A program made the position numbers and the translations under genes. Positions 33,982-42,294 of a stretch of 58,713 nucleotides of DNA are shown here, in pieces (the first letter of the stretch is position 1; each line of letters opens with the position of its first letter). This stretch comes from CAZUZS01 sp964624795. GTDB taxonomy: Bacteria; Calditrichota; Calditrichia; RBG-13-44-9. The DNA lies in the NCBI GenBank assembly GCA_964624795.1, contig CAZUZS010000026.1, positions 1 through 58,713 on the forward strand, read 5' to 3'. The notes beneath the pieces are model-generated. The model was given only the letters and a program-made list of their open reading frames with translations. It was not told the origin of the DNA and did no database searches.

Positions 33982-34446
33982 ATGAATCTTGACAAATTGA
34001 TCCCGGTTTTGCAGTTGGCGATTGGCCCGGTAATCGTGATTTCCGGTGTTGGATTGGTTCTTTTGTCCATGACCAATCGCTATGGCCGCGTTATTGATCG
34101 TGCACGGATGCTGGCGGATTCACTTCGGAAAATGACAAACGGTGATACCGTAAATCTCAGCAGCCAGTTACGAGTAATTGTGCACCGCGCGCGCTTGTTA
34201 CGCACCGCTATCGCTTTTACCTCACTTAGCCTGCTCTTTGCGGCTCTTTTGATAATTGCCCTTTTTCTGACAACAATTCTTGGTCTGGATAGCGCTGCAT
34301 TTATTATAGTACTTTTCATTTCATGCATGGCAGCCCTGATTGTTGGTCTGCTCGTATTTTTTGTTGATGTCAACCTGTCACTTACCGCCCTGGATTTAGA
34401 AATTGAGCTTAAACACGACGCGAACACCGAAACAACCACAGCATAA
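33982..34446 (+). CDS. DUF2721 family membrane protein
   Basis: 154 residues. Three hydrophobic helices: about 8-30 (LQLAIGPVIVISGVGLVLLSM), 74-98 and 103-127. The loop after the first contains the family's NRYGRVIDRARML motif. DUF2721 proteins are small inner-membrane proteins of unknown function. The gene stands alone on the + strand between metK and a thiol protein gene. Confidence 0.85.
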   Translation: MNLDKLIPVLQLAIGPVIVISGVGLVLLSMTNRYGRVIDRARMLADSLRKMTNGDTVNLSSQLRVIVHRARLLRTAIAFTSLSLLFAALLIIALFLTTILGLDSAAFIIVLFISCMAALIVGLLVFFVDVNLSLTALDLEIELKHDANTETTTA

Positions 34447-34548
34447 CATTGAACTTTGATGTGCTGCACTGTTTGAGGATTGCACCGGAGTGTCTGCTTT
34501 CACATCTCACGTTCGATGTTTGAGCTTATCTAACCGCCCTCTCTTTAT

Positions 34549-34875
34549 CTATCTCCCAAGCCCCGAAATTAGTGAATCGATCCGTTCTCTGATCGCTTCT
34601 ACCGTTGGCAGTCCATTGCCATAATAACGGCAAGCCAATGAAGCCTCGGTCGGCTCAGGTACTCCTTCAAAATCATCCCCATCAATTAAAAGAGTCGGCG
34701 ACCCTCTGAATTTGATTTTTTGTGCCAGTCCAATTGTTTCTACCAGTGTCTCCTGATAATCCACAAATTGTTCTCTTCCCTTTAACGCTTCTGACACACG
34801 TCGCCTCAATTCGGGGCAATTGGGACACTCCTCAAAGTGCTGCAACTCGATATTTATTCTATGTTTATTCGGCAT
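34549..34875 (-). CDS. Small thioredoxin-fold protein with CPNC motif
   Basis: 108 residues from the ATG at 34875 (GGAGG five bases upstream; a second ATG lies just before it). The CxxC motif is C17-P-N-C20 in HFEECPNCPELRRR, and RGSPTLLIDGDDFEG supplies the cis-proline loop. This pattern occurs in small thioredoxin-like proteins with mercuric or arsenic resistance genes and also alone. No signal peptide, so cytoplasmic. The redox partner is unknown. Confidence 0.7.
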   Translation of the reverse strand: MPNKHRINIELQHFEECPNCPELRRRVSEALKGREQFVDYQETLVETIGLAQKIKFRGSPTLLIDGDDFEGVPEPTEASLACRYYGNGLPTVEAIRERIDSLISGLGR

Positions 34876-35277
34876 CATAACCTCCGGGTTGTTAGCAATG
34901 AACTCGCCACACACATTACTGAAACGCAATAAATGGGTAGAATATCCTTGAGTGATATCGAATATAAACCTTCCAGGAACCGGGCACAGTATTAAAGACA
35001 ACTTCTGCTGAAAAGGCAGAGAACAATTTCAATTGATATATGCAATAATGTTGGATAGCGTAGTTTTTGTGGAAATCGGGAAAAACCAACCATAGTGCAA
35101 AAATTGCGCAATGCACTGATTTAGCTTGCAAAACAGGAATTTCTGAGATAAGTTTCATCTCGTTAACACGTTCTACTGAGAAACTCGATCTGCGATTTTG
35201 GCTCTCATCCGGTTGTGCCGGATTAATTCACAGGATCAATTAATAATCATTCCATTTCAAAATAAAAGGAGAATTCT
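34876..35277. other. Divergent intergenic region
   Basis: About 400 bases between the thiol protein (minus) and the L,D-transpeptidase-like gene (plus). Nothing beyond presumptive promoters is recognisable; open frames here are short and lack ribosome sites. Confidence 0.4.
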
Positions 35278-35880
35278 ATGGCAGATGGTCCCTGGGATGT
35301 TGAACAGATTATTCAGGCCATGAGAAATAGAGGATATGCGGTTTTCGATGGCGCCGGTCTCGATTTGAATATTGTGGGAGTTCGCACCAGTGATCCCACG
35401 GTCAATGTTTTCAATGATTTCCTGTATGCTTTCTGGCGCGAAAATGACGCCTGGGAAAGTCGCGTGTATGCAATCACCACCGATCCCGGGCTTTATTGGC
35501 TGCAGAATCCAATGAATGTAGAAGGAACAGCGGTGCTCCGGGCCGGGCAATACCGCAGCGCGTTCACTTTTGGAATGCACCATAATTCGTACCGGGCACT
35601 TGTCCAACGGATACCGCTGCCGGTTTATCGCGACAACAACCGGGATAATGTGCTGAATTTCGATGAAGCAACCCTCCAGGAAGGCATGTTCGGAATTCAT
35701 ATTCATAAAGCGGGTTCACGTCCGGAAGGCTCTACCCAGGTAGACAAATGGTCGGCCGGCTGCCAGGTATTTTCGGTTGAAACAGAATTTAATGAATTCA
35801 TGGATTTCTGCGACCAATCGGCGGCCAACCATGGTGACAACTTCAGCTATACTTTATTGAATGAGCCGGAAATCACCTGA
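35278..35880 (+). CDS. Hypothetical protein with L,D-transpeptidase-like HxH...SxGC signature
   Basis: 200 residues with a good ribosome site (AAAGGAGAATTCT) and no signal peptide. The core GMFGIHIHKAG (H141, H143) followed 16-20 residues later by KWSAGCQVF (S159, C162) resembles the His...[S/T]-x-G-C active site of YkuD L,D-transpeptidases. A DNNRDNVLNFDE calcium-loop-like segment sits at 119-130. The N-terminal half (WDVEQIIQAMRNRGYAVF) looks like a substrate- or cell-wall-facing domain. I recall similar sequences among cell-wall-active phage or secretion-linked proteins, but cannot name the family. Lack of a leader means it would need another export route or act in the cytoplasm. Confidence 0.6.
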   Translation: MADGPWDVEQIIQAMRNRGYAVFDGAGLDLNIVGVRTSDPTVNVFNDFLYAFWRENDAWESRVYAITTDPGLYWLQNPMNVEGTAVLRAGQYRSAFTFGMHHNSYRALVQRIPLPVYRDNNRDNVLNFDEATLQEGMFGIHIHKAGSRPEGSTQVDKWSAGCQVFSVETEFNEFMDFCDQSAANHGDNFSYTLLNEPEIT

Positions 35881-36046
35881 TTTCGGGAGCTACGGCCGGA
35901 ATACCCGGCAACGAGAGATCACGCATCGGATACGGATAGCATTTCAGCGTGGGGCAAGCAAAGCTCTGCCCGTGACGGGAAATTCAGCCAAACCCAATAA
36001 TTCTATCATCTGATTTGGGCAGAATGACCTGAAGATCAAAATATTG

Positions 36047-37408
36047 TTATTTATTATAAATATCGCTGAAATATTCCCGGGTCAGTCGGACAATAACCGG
36101 TGAAAGCGCCAGCAAACCAATGAGATTGGGAAAGGCCATCAGGCCGTTAAAAACGTCAGCCAGCGCCCAGACCAGATCCAGTTTTGCCATAGCGCCAATC
36201 CCAACGAATAGCACAAAAATCAGGCGATACGGTTTTACTGCCCGCTCTCCGATTAGATACTCGATTGATTTCTCGCCGTAGTAACTCCAGCCGAGAATGG
36301 TGGAATAGGCAAATAATATTAAACCCACTGCCACAATGATATTGCCCCACTGCCCGGGAAGGCCGTGAGAGAAAGCAAAGGAGGTGAGTTCCGCCCCGTT
36401 CTTGCCGCTGTTCCAGGTGCCGGTGAGAATCAGCACCAGGCCGGTCATGGAGCAAACCACGATGGTGTCGATGAAAGTCTGGGTCATGGAAACCAGCGCC
36501 TGCGTAACCGGATGCCTGGTTTGCGCCGCAGCAGCCGCGATGGGTGCACTCCCCAAACCCGATTCATTGGAAAAAACACCGCGCGCGACACCCATCCGGA
36601 TTGCTACCATCACGCTGGCTCCCAGGAATCCACCGGTAGCAGCGGCAGGCGTAAAGGCGGATTTAAAAATCAGACCCAAGGCCTGGGGAATTAAATTTAT
36701 TTTTAAAAGAATAATGACCGACGCGCCGCCCATGTAAAAAACGATCATCACCGGGACCAGCAGCGATGTGACCCGCCCGATACTTTTAATCCCCCCGATA
36801 ATCACCAGCCCGGTGGCAACCATGAGAACCAAGCCGGTGGCGAGAAATGGTACTCCGAAGGTTGCCTGGACGGCATCAGCCACCGAATTGGATTGCACCA
36901 TATTCCCAATGCCAAAAGCCGCAACCGCAGCGAAAATAGCGAAAAGCGTTCCCAGCCATTTCCAGCCCAAGCCATTGGATATATAATACATGGGGCCGCC
37001 GCTCATCAAACCTTCCTTGTCCCTCACACGGTATTTTACTGCCAGAACTGCCTCCGCGTACTTGGTCGCCATCCCCACCAAACCGGTAATCCACATCCAG
37101 AACAAAGCCCCCGGTCCGCCGGCAGCAATTGCGGTAGCAACCCCGGCAATATTTCCGGTGCCTACAGTTGCCGAAAGCGCCGTCATCAACGCCTGGAAAT
37201 GAGTAATGTCTCCCGGCTCATCGCCATCTTCCTTTCTCTTAATAAGCGCCAGGTAGAGCGCATAAAACAATTTTCTGAATTGGAGTCCGCGCAAAATCGC
37301 GGTAAGCCAGATGCCCGTGCCTACCAGCAAAACTATCAGCACCGGGCCCCAGATATAATTGCTCAATTGGTGAATCCAAATTCCTATATTCTGTAGCAGC
37401 CTGTCCAT
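36047..37408 (-). CDS. Sodium:alanine/glycine symporter, AGCS family
   Basis: 453 residues with about ten or eleven hydrophobic helices. Family signatures: ALSATVGTGNIAGVATAIAAGGPGALFWMWI near the N-terminus, GGPMYYISNGLGWKWLG, and FSNESGLGSAPIAAAAAQT in the middle. It should import alanine or glycine with Na+ across the inner membrane. Single gene with GGAG before the ATG; no riboswitch was found in its 150-base leader. Confidence 0.93.
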   Translation of the reverse strand: MDRLLQNIGIWIHQLSNYIWGPVLIVLLVGTGIWLTAILRGLQFRKLFYALYLALIKRKEDGDEPGDITHFQALMTALSATVGTGNIAGVATAIAAGGPGALFWMWITGLVGMATKYAEAVLAVKYRVRDKEGLMSGGPMYYISNGLGWKWLGTLFAIFAAVAAFGIGNMVQSNSVADAVQATFGVPFLATGLVLMVATGLVIIGGIKSIGRVTSLLVPVMIVFYMGGASVIILLKINLIPQALGLIFKSAFTPAAATGGFLGASVMVAIRMGVARGVFSNESGLGSAPIAAAAAQTRHPVTQALVSMTQTFIDTIVVCSMTGLVLILTGTWNSGKNGAELTSFAFSHGLPGQWGNIIVAVGLILFAYSTILGWSYYGEKSIEYLIGERAVKPYRLIFVLFVGIGAMAKLDLVWALADVFNGLMAFPNLIGLLALSPVIVRLTREYFSDIYNK

Positions 37409-37558
37409 AGTTACTCCGTTTATGAAAGGAATCAGCAGTTTTTAAGATATGAAAGAACTTAGCTGGAGATACTTTGTGATTTGCGTCGTCGGTCTATCAT
37501 TATGGCAGGGGCATTTTTTATAATGATTCTTAAATGAGATTTCAGTTCCCCTGAATTT

Positions 37559-38389
37559 TTATAAAAATCGCATCATTTCGGTCAGGACCGCCCCGGCAAT
37601 TGCCCGGTGTTTGAAATCAAAATACAGATAGGCATCACTTGCGACTCCCTCATAAACCAGGGCCAACGGCTGCCGCGCCTGAATTATTTTGCCGCTGTGG
37701 AACAATCCCCATATCTGGCCTTCGTAAGGCGAACGGATTTCAATTTCATTGACCGTGCCGAATGGCTCATTGCGCCGGATTTTATCCCCGATATTTTTCA
37801 TTCCAACAAATACACCTTCCAATGGAGAATTCACATGCTCAAATGGGTTCTTGAAAAATCGCATATCAAAGTCGGGACGTTTGTCGGGCGCTGCCGTATA
37901 CACATCACCAATCCAGTAGTTCAAGCGGGTTTCGACCGCTACGTGACAATCCTTGCCCGGCACATGGTGCGGGAAAAAGCCAATCACCAATCCAGCGTCA
38001 TCTATCTCAATCTCATGGACATGGCTTTCGCTAGCCCGGACAATAACGGTGGGACCAAGTACATCCGGGAATGCGGGCAAATCGGAGTTCAGAAAAACAG
38101 GAATATGCCCATTGCGTATTTTAAAATCTATGGCCTCTTTCCAGCGGAGTCGCTCATCAGGTTGGGAGACCAAATCCAGATCTTCAGCGGTTACCAGCTC
38201 AGCCGTTACCCCTTCCATCCGCTTCTTACCGGAGAACGCCGCTTCGGCAAAACAAATTGGCCGCCGCAGGTGAATCTCGGAATCGTGGACCACCATGGCG
38301 GTTGGCACATTGGATTTCGCTAAATAAACGGCCACCGCCGAGCCGATTTCATCCCCGCCTGCGACCAGTACCAGGTTTCTTTCTCTCAC
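37559..38389 (-). CDS. yqeB: YqeB-like accessory protein of selenium-dependent molybdenum hydroxylases (EF2563 family), divergent
   Basis: 276 residues starting at a GTG that overlaps the yqeC stop (GTGA); an ATG much further upstream would overlap yqeC by 150 bases and is rejected. The N-terminal nucleotide-binding stretch LVLVAGGDEIGSAVAVYLA corresponds to the family's IRGAGDLATGVAYRL region, followed by RRPICFAEAAFSGKKRMEGVTAE, which aligns with the RRTVAFSEAVY...VEGVTA block. YqeB is linked with YqeC to installation of the labile selenium of some xanthine/purine hydroxylases. No hydroxylase, selD or Mo-cofactor gene is in the window. Confidence 0.75.
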   Translation of the reverse strand: MRERNLVLVAGGDEIGSAVAVYLAKSNVPTAMVVHDSEIHLRRPICFAEAAFSGKKRMEGVTAELVTAEDLDLVSQPDERLRWKEAIDFKIRNGHIPVFLNSDLPAFPDVLGPTVIVRASESHVHEIEIDDAGLVIGFFPHHVPGKDCHVAVETRLNYWIGDVYTAAPDKRPDFDMRFFKNPFEHVNSPLEGVFVGMKNIGDKIRRNEPFGTVNEIEIRSPYEGQIWGLFHSGKIIQARQPLALVYEGVASDAYLYFDFKHRAIAGAVLTEMMRFL

Positions 38390-39144
38390 TTGGGGGATAC
38401 CAGTTTGATGAGATTTTCCTTGAGATTTGCAGAATAGATATATTCGATTCCAGAAACGAAAAGATCCCTTGCCAGGTTGATCGCCCTGTTTTCCAGCAAT
38501 GGATTTGTCACGTCGGTAAAAACAAGCGATGCCGGCCATTTTTGCCTGAACAGGTTACCGGCGCCCTTTTCCTTGTTCACCAGATAATCGCAAATCAACT
38601 GCTGGCTAAATGTCGGCCGGTCACGATATTTGCTGAAATTGGCAAATAATTCGTCCATATCCTGCACCACATCGCCGTCGATAGCCTGATCAATAAGATC
38701 TAACTGAAAGCAGTAGATCAACTGCTCAATCAGCTTTGAGCGACTGAGATGAGCAATCTGCTTATTATTCAGGATGCTTATTTTTTGGACGGTTTCCACG
38801 AAAAGTAATAAGAAGTCAATTCCTTCAAGCCGGATTATTTTTCGGGCAAGCTTTGAATTTATTCCTTCGAGAAAATGGTCATTCACACCCAAACCGCCGT
38901 AAATTACGCTATGGATTTTACTGTCGGCCCCGATCCGCTCAAGAAGAGAATTCTCATCCTTATCATGAATTATATGCCCCGAGGTTGGCAGCATCTCATT
39001 TCCAACACTGCTGATGATCACCTTTTTTCCACTGCGGCTTAATTCGAGTGCCAACTGGTTTGCGAGATAATTCCGCCCTTTTCCGCCGACAAAGCCAATT
39101 ATTTTAGCGGCAGGATTTATTAAAAGCTGCTGCACAATTGCCAT
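38386..39144 (-). CDS. yqeC: YqeC-like accessory protein, degenerate P-loop
   Basis: 252 residues, ribosome site CGGAGACACGA. The front (KIIGFVGGKGRNYLANQLALELSRSGKKVIISS) has the layout of YqeC, but the family's GKT/S P-loop is replaced by GGKGRNY. A back region VFTDVTNPLLENRAINLARDLF matches the family's late domain. Translationally coupled to yqeB downstream. The pair suggests use of a selenium-dependent molybdenum hydroxylase elsewhere in the genome, or a repurposed copy. Assignment rests on context with yqeB and on pattern memory. Confidence 0.65.
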   Translation of the reverse strand: MAIVQQLLINPAAKIIGFVGGKGRNYLANQLALELSRSGKKVIISSVGNEMLPTSGHIIHDKDENSLLERIGADSKIHSVIYGGLGVNDHFLEGINSKLARKIIRLEGIDFLLLFVETVQKISILNNKQIAHLSRSKLIEQLIYCFQLDLIDQAIDGDVVQDMDELFANFSKYRDRPTFSQQLICDYLVNKEKGAGNLFRQKWPASLVFTDVTNPLLENRAINLARDLFVSGIEYIYSANLKENLIKLVSPK

Positions 39145-39155
39145 TCGTGTCTCCG

Positions 39156-39575
39156 TTAATTCTCAGGCATAAGTTTGAAGCCCATTTTACTGTAGGCAGA
39201 ATTCGTCGTTAAAATAAATCGGATATTCCTGCGGTTCATCAGAACAACATTGGCGCAATCGAAAAGTGAAAGCTGCGAGTCGGGGAATTTTTTGAAAAGT
39301 TTAACTGCATCTTTTTGGGTCCGTCTCCCTATCCACAGCACATGCAGGTGGGTTCCCAACCAGGCCTCTTCCAGAATATCATAAAACCGGTTAGCCTTTG
39401 TCGCGCCTAATTCCTGTTTAAGCCGGGAAACGACATTGCCAATAATAATATTGGTTGTGTAAAAGCTTTCGCCACCGTTTAAATAATGTAGTAACTGTTC
39501 CTTTATTGGCTGGTGCAGAGGATTCCCAACATCGGTCATCGCCAGCCAGGCCATCTCATCTATAAAAATCTTCAT
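39156..39575 (-). CDS. PIN-domain protein, putative VapC-like toxin
   Basis: 139 residues from the ATG at 39575. PIN fold pattern: MKIFIDEMAWLAM with the first acidic residues, NIIIGNVVSRLKQ, the QLSLFDCANVVLMNRR segment with the central Asp, and FILTTNSAYSKMG at the end. In PIN enzymes the last motif often carries Asp or Asn at this place. It would cleave RNA when free of its antitoxin. The AbrB-type gene ends 12 bases upstream, giving the usual antitoxin-toxin order. Confidence 0.78.
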   Translation of the reverse strand: MKIFIDEMAWLAMTDVGNPLHQPIKEQLLHYLNGGESFYTTNIIIGNVVSRLKQELGATKANRFYDILEEAWLGTHLHVLWIGRRTQKDAVKLFKKFPDSQLSLFDCANVVLMNRRNIRFILTTNSAYSKMGFKLMPEN

Positions 39576-39587
39576 GGACAACCTTTC

Positions 39588-39782
39588 TTATTCTTCTGCA
39601 AATTTTATTAGCTTGTAAAGGGGATTTTCGCTGATCAGTATTTCCAGCCGGCGGGTCTTGATTTTTTTTACGGTGATTTCCACTTTGTCTCCGGGACGGA
39701 TTTCCAGTTTATCCCGGATTTCCACAGGAATCTCGACAGAATTTTCTTTTCTCACTTCGGCTACGAATGTAGTGTATTTCAT
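39588..39782 (-). CDS. AbrB/MazE-type antitoxin
   Basis: 64 residues from the ATG at 39782. The swapped-hairpin AbrB motif is clear: VAEVRKENSVEIPVEIRDKL, IRPGDKVEITVKK. A C-terminal tail (ISENPLYKLIKFAEE) would wrap the toxin. It should bind its own promoter as a dimer and neutralise the PIN protein encoded next. Confidence 0.8.
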   Translation of the reverse strand: MKYTTFVAEVRKENSVEIPVEIRDKLEIRPGDKVEITVKKIKTRRLEILISENPLYKLIKFAEE

Positions 39783-39973
39783 ATTGAGCCTGTTTTTTTC
39801 TAAAATAGTGATTTGGCTTTTTATTTCCAACAAAAATATAAAGTGTGCTTTTTGGAATAATTACGTCGTTCCCGATCATCTTTGCAAAAGTATTTATGGG
39901 GGAAGGAATTACCTCCCCGAATTTTCGGAAAACAGTTGCGCACGAACCTACCGGGGAAACCGGCATCCCAATT

Positions 39974-40900
39974 TCAAGCGTCCAATTTTTGTTTGAAGAA
40001 ATCCACAGTCCTGGCAAGGCCCTCATCCAGTCTGACGGAAGGTTTCCAGTTTAGCTCGCGGTTAATGAAACTGCTGTCCAGAACGCTGCGCATCTGCTCT
40101 CCGGCTTTTGCCGGGCCGTGCTGCTCCGGCACTTCCCGTCCGGTATGCTTTACAATATTCCGAAAAAGATCGTTTACATTGCTCTCGATGCCGGTTCCGA
40201 TATTGTAGATTTTGTTATCCCCATTTTCCAGGGCCAGTTCATTTGCCTTAACGACATCTCCGACAAAAACATAATCGCGCGTCTGCAATCCGTCTCCGTT
40301 GATCACCGGCTGCAGGCCCTGCAAAATCCGTTCGCTGAAAATTGCCACTACCCCGGCTTCTCCGTGCGGATTCTGGCGCGGGCCGTAAATGTTTGCATAC
40401 CGTAGAATTGTGGAGGTGAAACCATACGTTTTATTATAAAAGAAAAGATACTTCTCGGTAGCCAACTTGGTTATTCCATAAGGCGAAAGCGGACGCAGCG
40501 GATGCTGCTCGTCAGCCGGAAAATAGTCCTGCTCTCCGTAAATCGCCCCGCCGGTGGAAGCAAATATAAATTTCTTAACCTGATATTTAATGCAGTTTTG
40601 CAGCAGGTTAAGCGCCCCCAAAACATTTACCGACGCATCGTAAACCGGATCATCCACGGATTTGCGGACATCCATCTGGGCAGCGTGATGGTTCACGATA
40701 TCCGGTTTTTCCTTTTCGAATACATCTTTCAGCGCTTCGTCGCGAATATCCACCTGGTAGAAGGCAGCCGCCGACGGAATGTTCTCCATCTGGCCGGTCA
40801 CCAGGTTATCTACTATCACGACTTCATGCCCCAATTCCAGAAAACGATCGGCAACATTTGAACCGATAAAACCTGCACCGCCAGTAATTAAAATCTTCAT
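39974..40900 (-). CDS. NAD-dependent sugar epimerase/dehydratase (UDP-glucose 4-epimerase-like)
   Basis: 308 residues. Extended SDR: NAD-binding GGAGFIGSN at 7-15, VDNLVTGQMEN, HHAAQMDVRKSV, catalytic Ser/Thr in FASTGGAIYG and Y-x3-K in SPYGITKLATE, then YANIYGPRQNPHGEAGV typical of GalE-like bacterial 4-epimerases. Acts on a UDP-sugar for LPS or exopolysaccharide. AAGGAG upstream. 111 bases after purD on the same strand. Confidence 0.9.
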   Translation of the reverse strand: MKILITGGAGFIGSNVADRFLELGHEVVIVDNLVTGQMENIPSAAAFYQVDIRDEALKDVFEKEKPDIVNHHAAQMDVRKSVDDPVYDASVNVLGALNLLQNCIKYQVKKFIFASTGGAIYGEQDYFPADEQHPLRPLSPYGITKLATEKYLFFYNKTYGFTSTILRYANIYGPRQNPHGEAGVVAIFSERILQGLQPVINGDGLQTRDYVFVGDVVKANELALENGDNKIYNIGTGIESNVNDLFRNIVKHTGREVPEQHGPAKAGEQMRSVLDSSFINRELNWKPSVRLDEGLARTVDFFKQKLDA

Positions 40901-41011
40901 GCGCGCTCCTTTTTTTAAATCATTCGACGAGTAACCTGCAGCAAGATTCCGAATGCCGTCAACCTAATTATAATTTGAAATTCCGGATTGACCGGAGTTG
41001 CGAATTCCTGA

Positions 41012-42286
41012 TCATAGCACCAATTTCCAGCCATGTTCTGCGATATCGCGGCGATACTGCATTCCTTCAAAATGAATCTTCTCCATATTGGCGTAAACCT
41101 TCCCGATGGCAGTTTTCAAATTCTTATCCAGTGCGGTTATGCCCAGCACCCTTCCGCCGCTTGTCACGATATTTTGGCCTTCTCTGCCGGTACCTGCATG
41201 GAACACTAGCACCTCATCATCAACTTCATCCAGGCCGGATATATGTTTTCCTTTCCGGTATGCATCCGGGTATCCACCGGATGCGGCAATAACACAGACT
41301 GCATATTGATCTTTAAATTCCACTTTTTGCCTGTCAAGCGATCCCTGCACGCTGGCCAGCAGAATTTCCATCAGATCGGATTTCAGCAACGGCAGTACCA
41401 CCTGCGTTTCCGGATCGCCAAAACGGCAGTTGAACTCGATAACATGGGGACCGCTTTCGGTTATCATCAAACCGACATACAGGACGCCTTTAAAGGAAAT
41501 TCCTTCAAAACGCAGCCCGGACAGAACCGGCTCGACGATTTCGCTAATGGCGCGATCCAGCATTGTTTTGCTCAGAACCGGGGTAGGCGCGAAGCTGCCC
41601 ATTCCCCCGGTGTTTTTCCCAAGGTCTCCATCCAACGCACGTTTGTAATCCTGCGCCGGCGACAATGCCACATAATTCTTGCCATCCAGGATCAAAAACA
41701 GACTGGCTTCCCGTCCCTCCAGATATTCCTCGATCAGCACCTGCTGTCCCGCATCCCCGAACTGCTTATCCACCATCATCGACTTGAGAACGGCGCCTGC
41801 CTCTTTTTTATTCTTGCAGACAACGCTGCCCTTTCCGGCTGCCAGGCCGTCGGCCTTTATCACAATCATCCCATCTTCCAGGCTGTTGAGATAAGTAATC
41901 GCTTTGTTATAATCGGTAAAATCCGCAAAGTGTGCGCTGGGAATTTTATATTTCTGGAGGAAGTTTTTGGCGAAAATCTTGCTGCCCTCCAACTGTGCTG
42001 CATGTTTATCCGGACCGAAAACGGCATGGCCTTTCGCCTGCAAGTAATCCACGATCCCCTCCACCAGCGGCTGTTCGGGGCCGACAATTGTGAGATCGAT
42101 TTGCCTGCCGGTGATGAATAATTCTATCGCCGCAAAATCTCCCAAATCAATTTTCTGGCACTCGGCCAACTCCGCAATTCCCGGATTGCCGGGGATGCAA
42201 TAAAGTTTCTTCACCATAGGCGACCGTGAAATCTTCCAGACCAGTGCATGTTCGCGGCCGCCGCTGCCCAATACCAAAACGTTCAT
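41012..42286 (-). CDS. purD: Phosphoribosylamine-glycine ligase
   Basis: 424 residues, full length. GARS activity joins glycine to phosphoribosylamine with ATP in purine synthesis. Motifs: VLGSGGREHALVWKI at the start, ATP-grasp VIKADGLAAGKGSVV, EEYLEGREASLFLI, DGDLGKNTGGMGSFAP and EFNCRFGDPETQVVLPLL. Ribosome site AGGAGCAGCC. It follows the TPR gene after eight bases in the uvrB operon. Confidence 0.97.
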   Translation of the reverse strand: MNVLVLGSGGREHALVWKISRSPMVKKLYCIPGNPGIAELAECQKIDLGDFAAIELFITGRQIDLTIVGPEQPLVEGIVDYLQAKGHAVFGPDKHAAQLEGSKIFAKNFLQKYKIPSAHFADFTDYNKAITYLNSLEDGMIVIKADGLAAGKGSVVCKNKKEAGAVLKSMMVDKQFGDAGQQVLIEEYLEGREASLFLILDGKNYVALSPAQDYKRALDGDLGKNTGGMGSFAPTPVLSKTMLDRAISEIVEPVLSGLRFEGISFKGVLYVGLMITESGPHVIEFNCRFGDPETQVVLPLLKSDLMEILLASVQGSLDRQKVEFKDQYAVCVIAASGGYPDAYRKGKHISGLDEVDDEVLVFHAGTGREGQNIVTSGGRVLGITALDKNLKTAIGKVYANMEKIHFEGMQYRRDIAEHGWKLVL

Positions 42287-42294
42287 GGCTGCTC

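Noticed and set aside
37409..37558. Glycine riboswitch before the AGCS symporter
   Set aside because: No tandem aptamer features are present and the leader is short and unstructured.
38390..38539. Longer YqeB reading starting at an upstream ATG
   Set aside because: It would overlap yqeC by about 150 bases. The GTG overlapping the yqeC stop gives a family-length protein.
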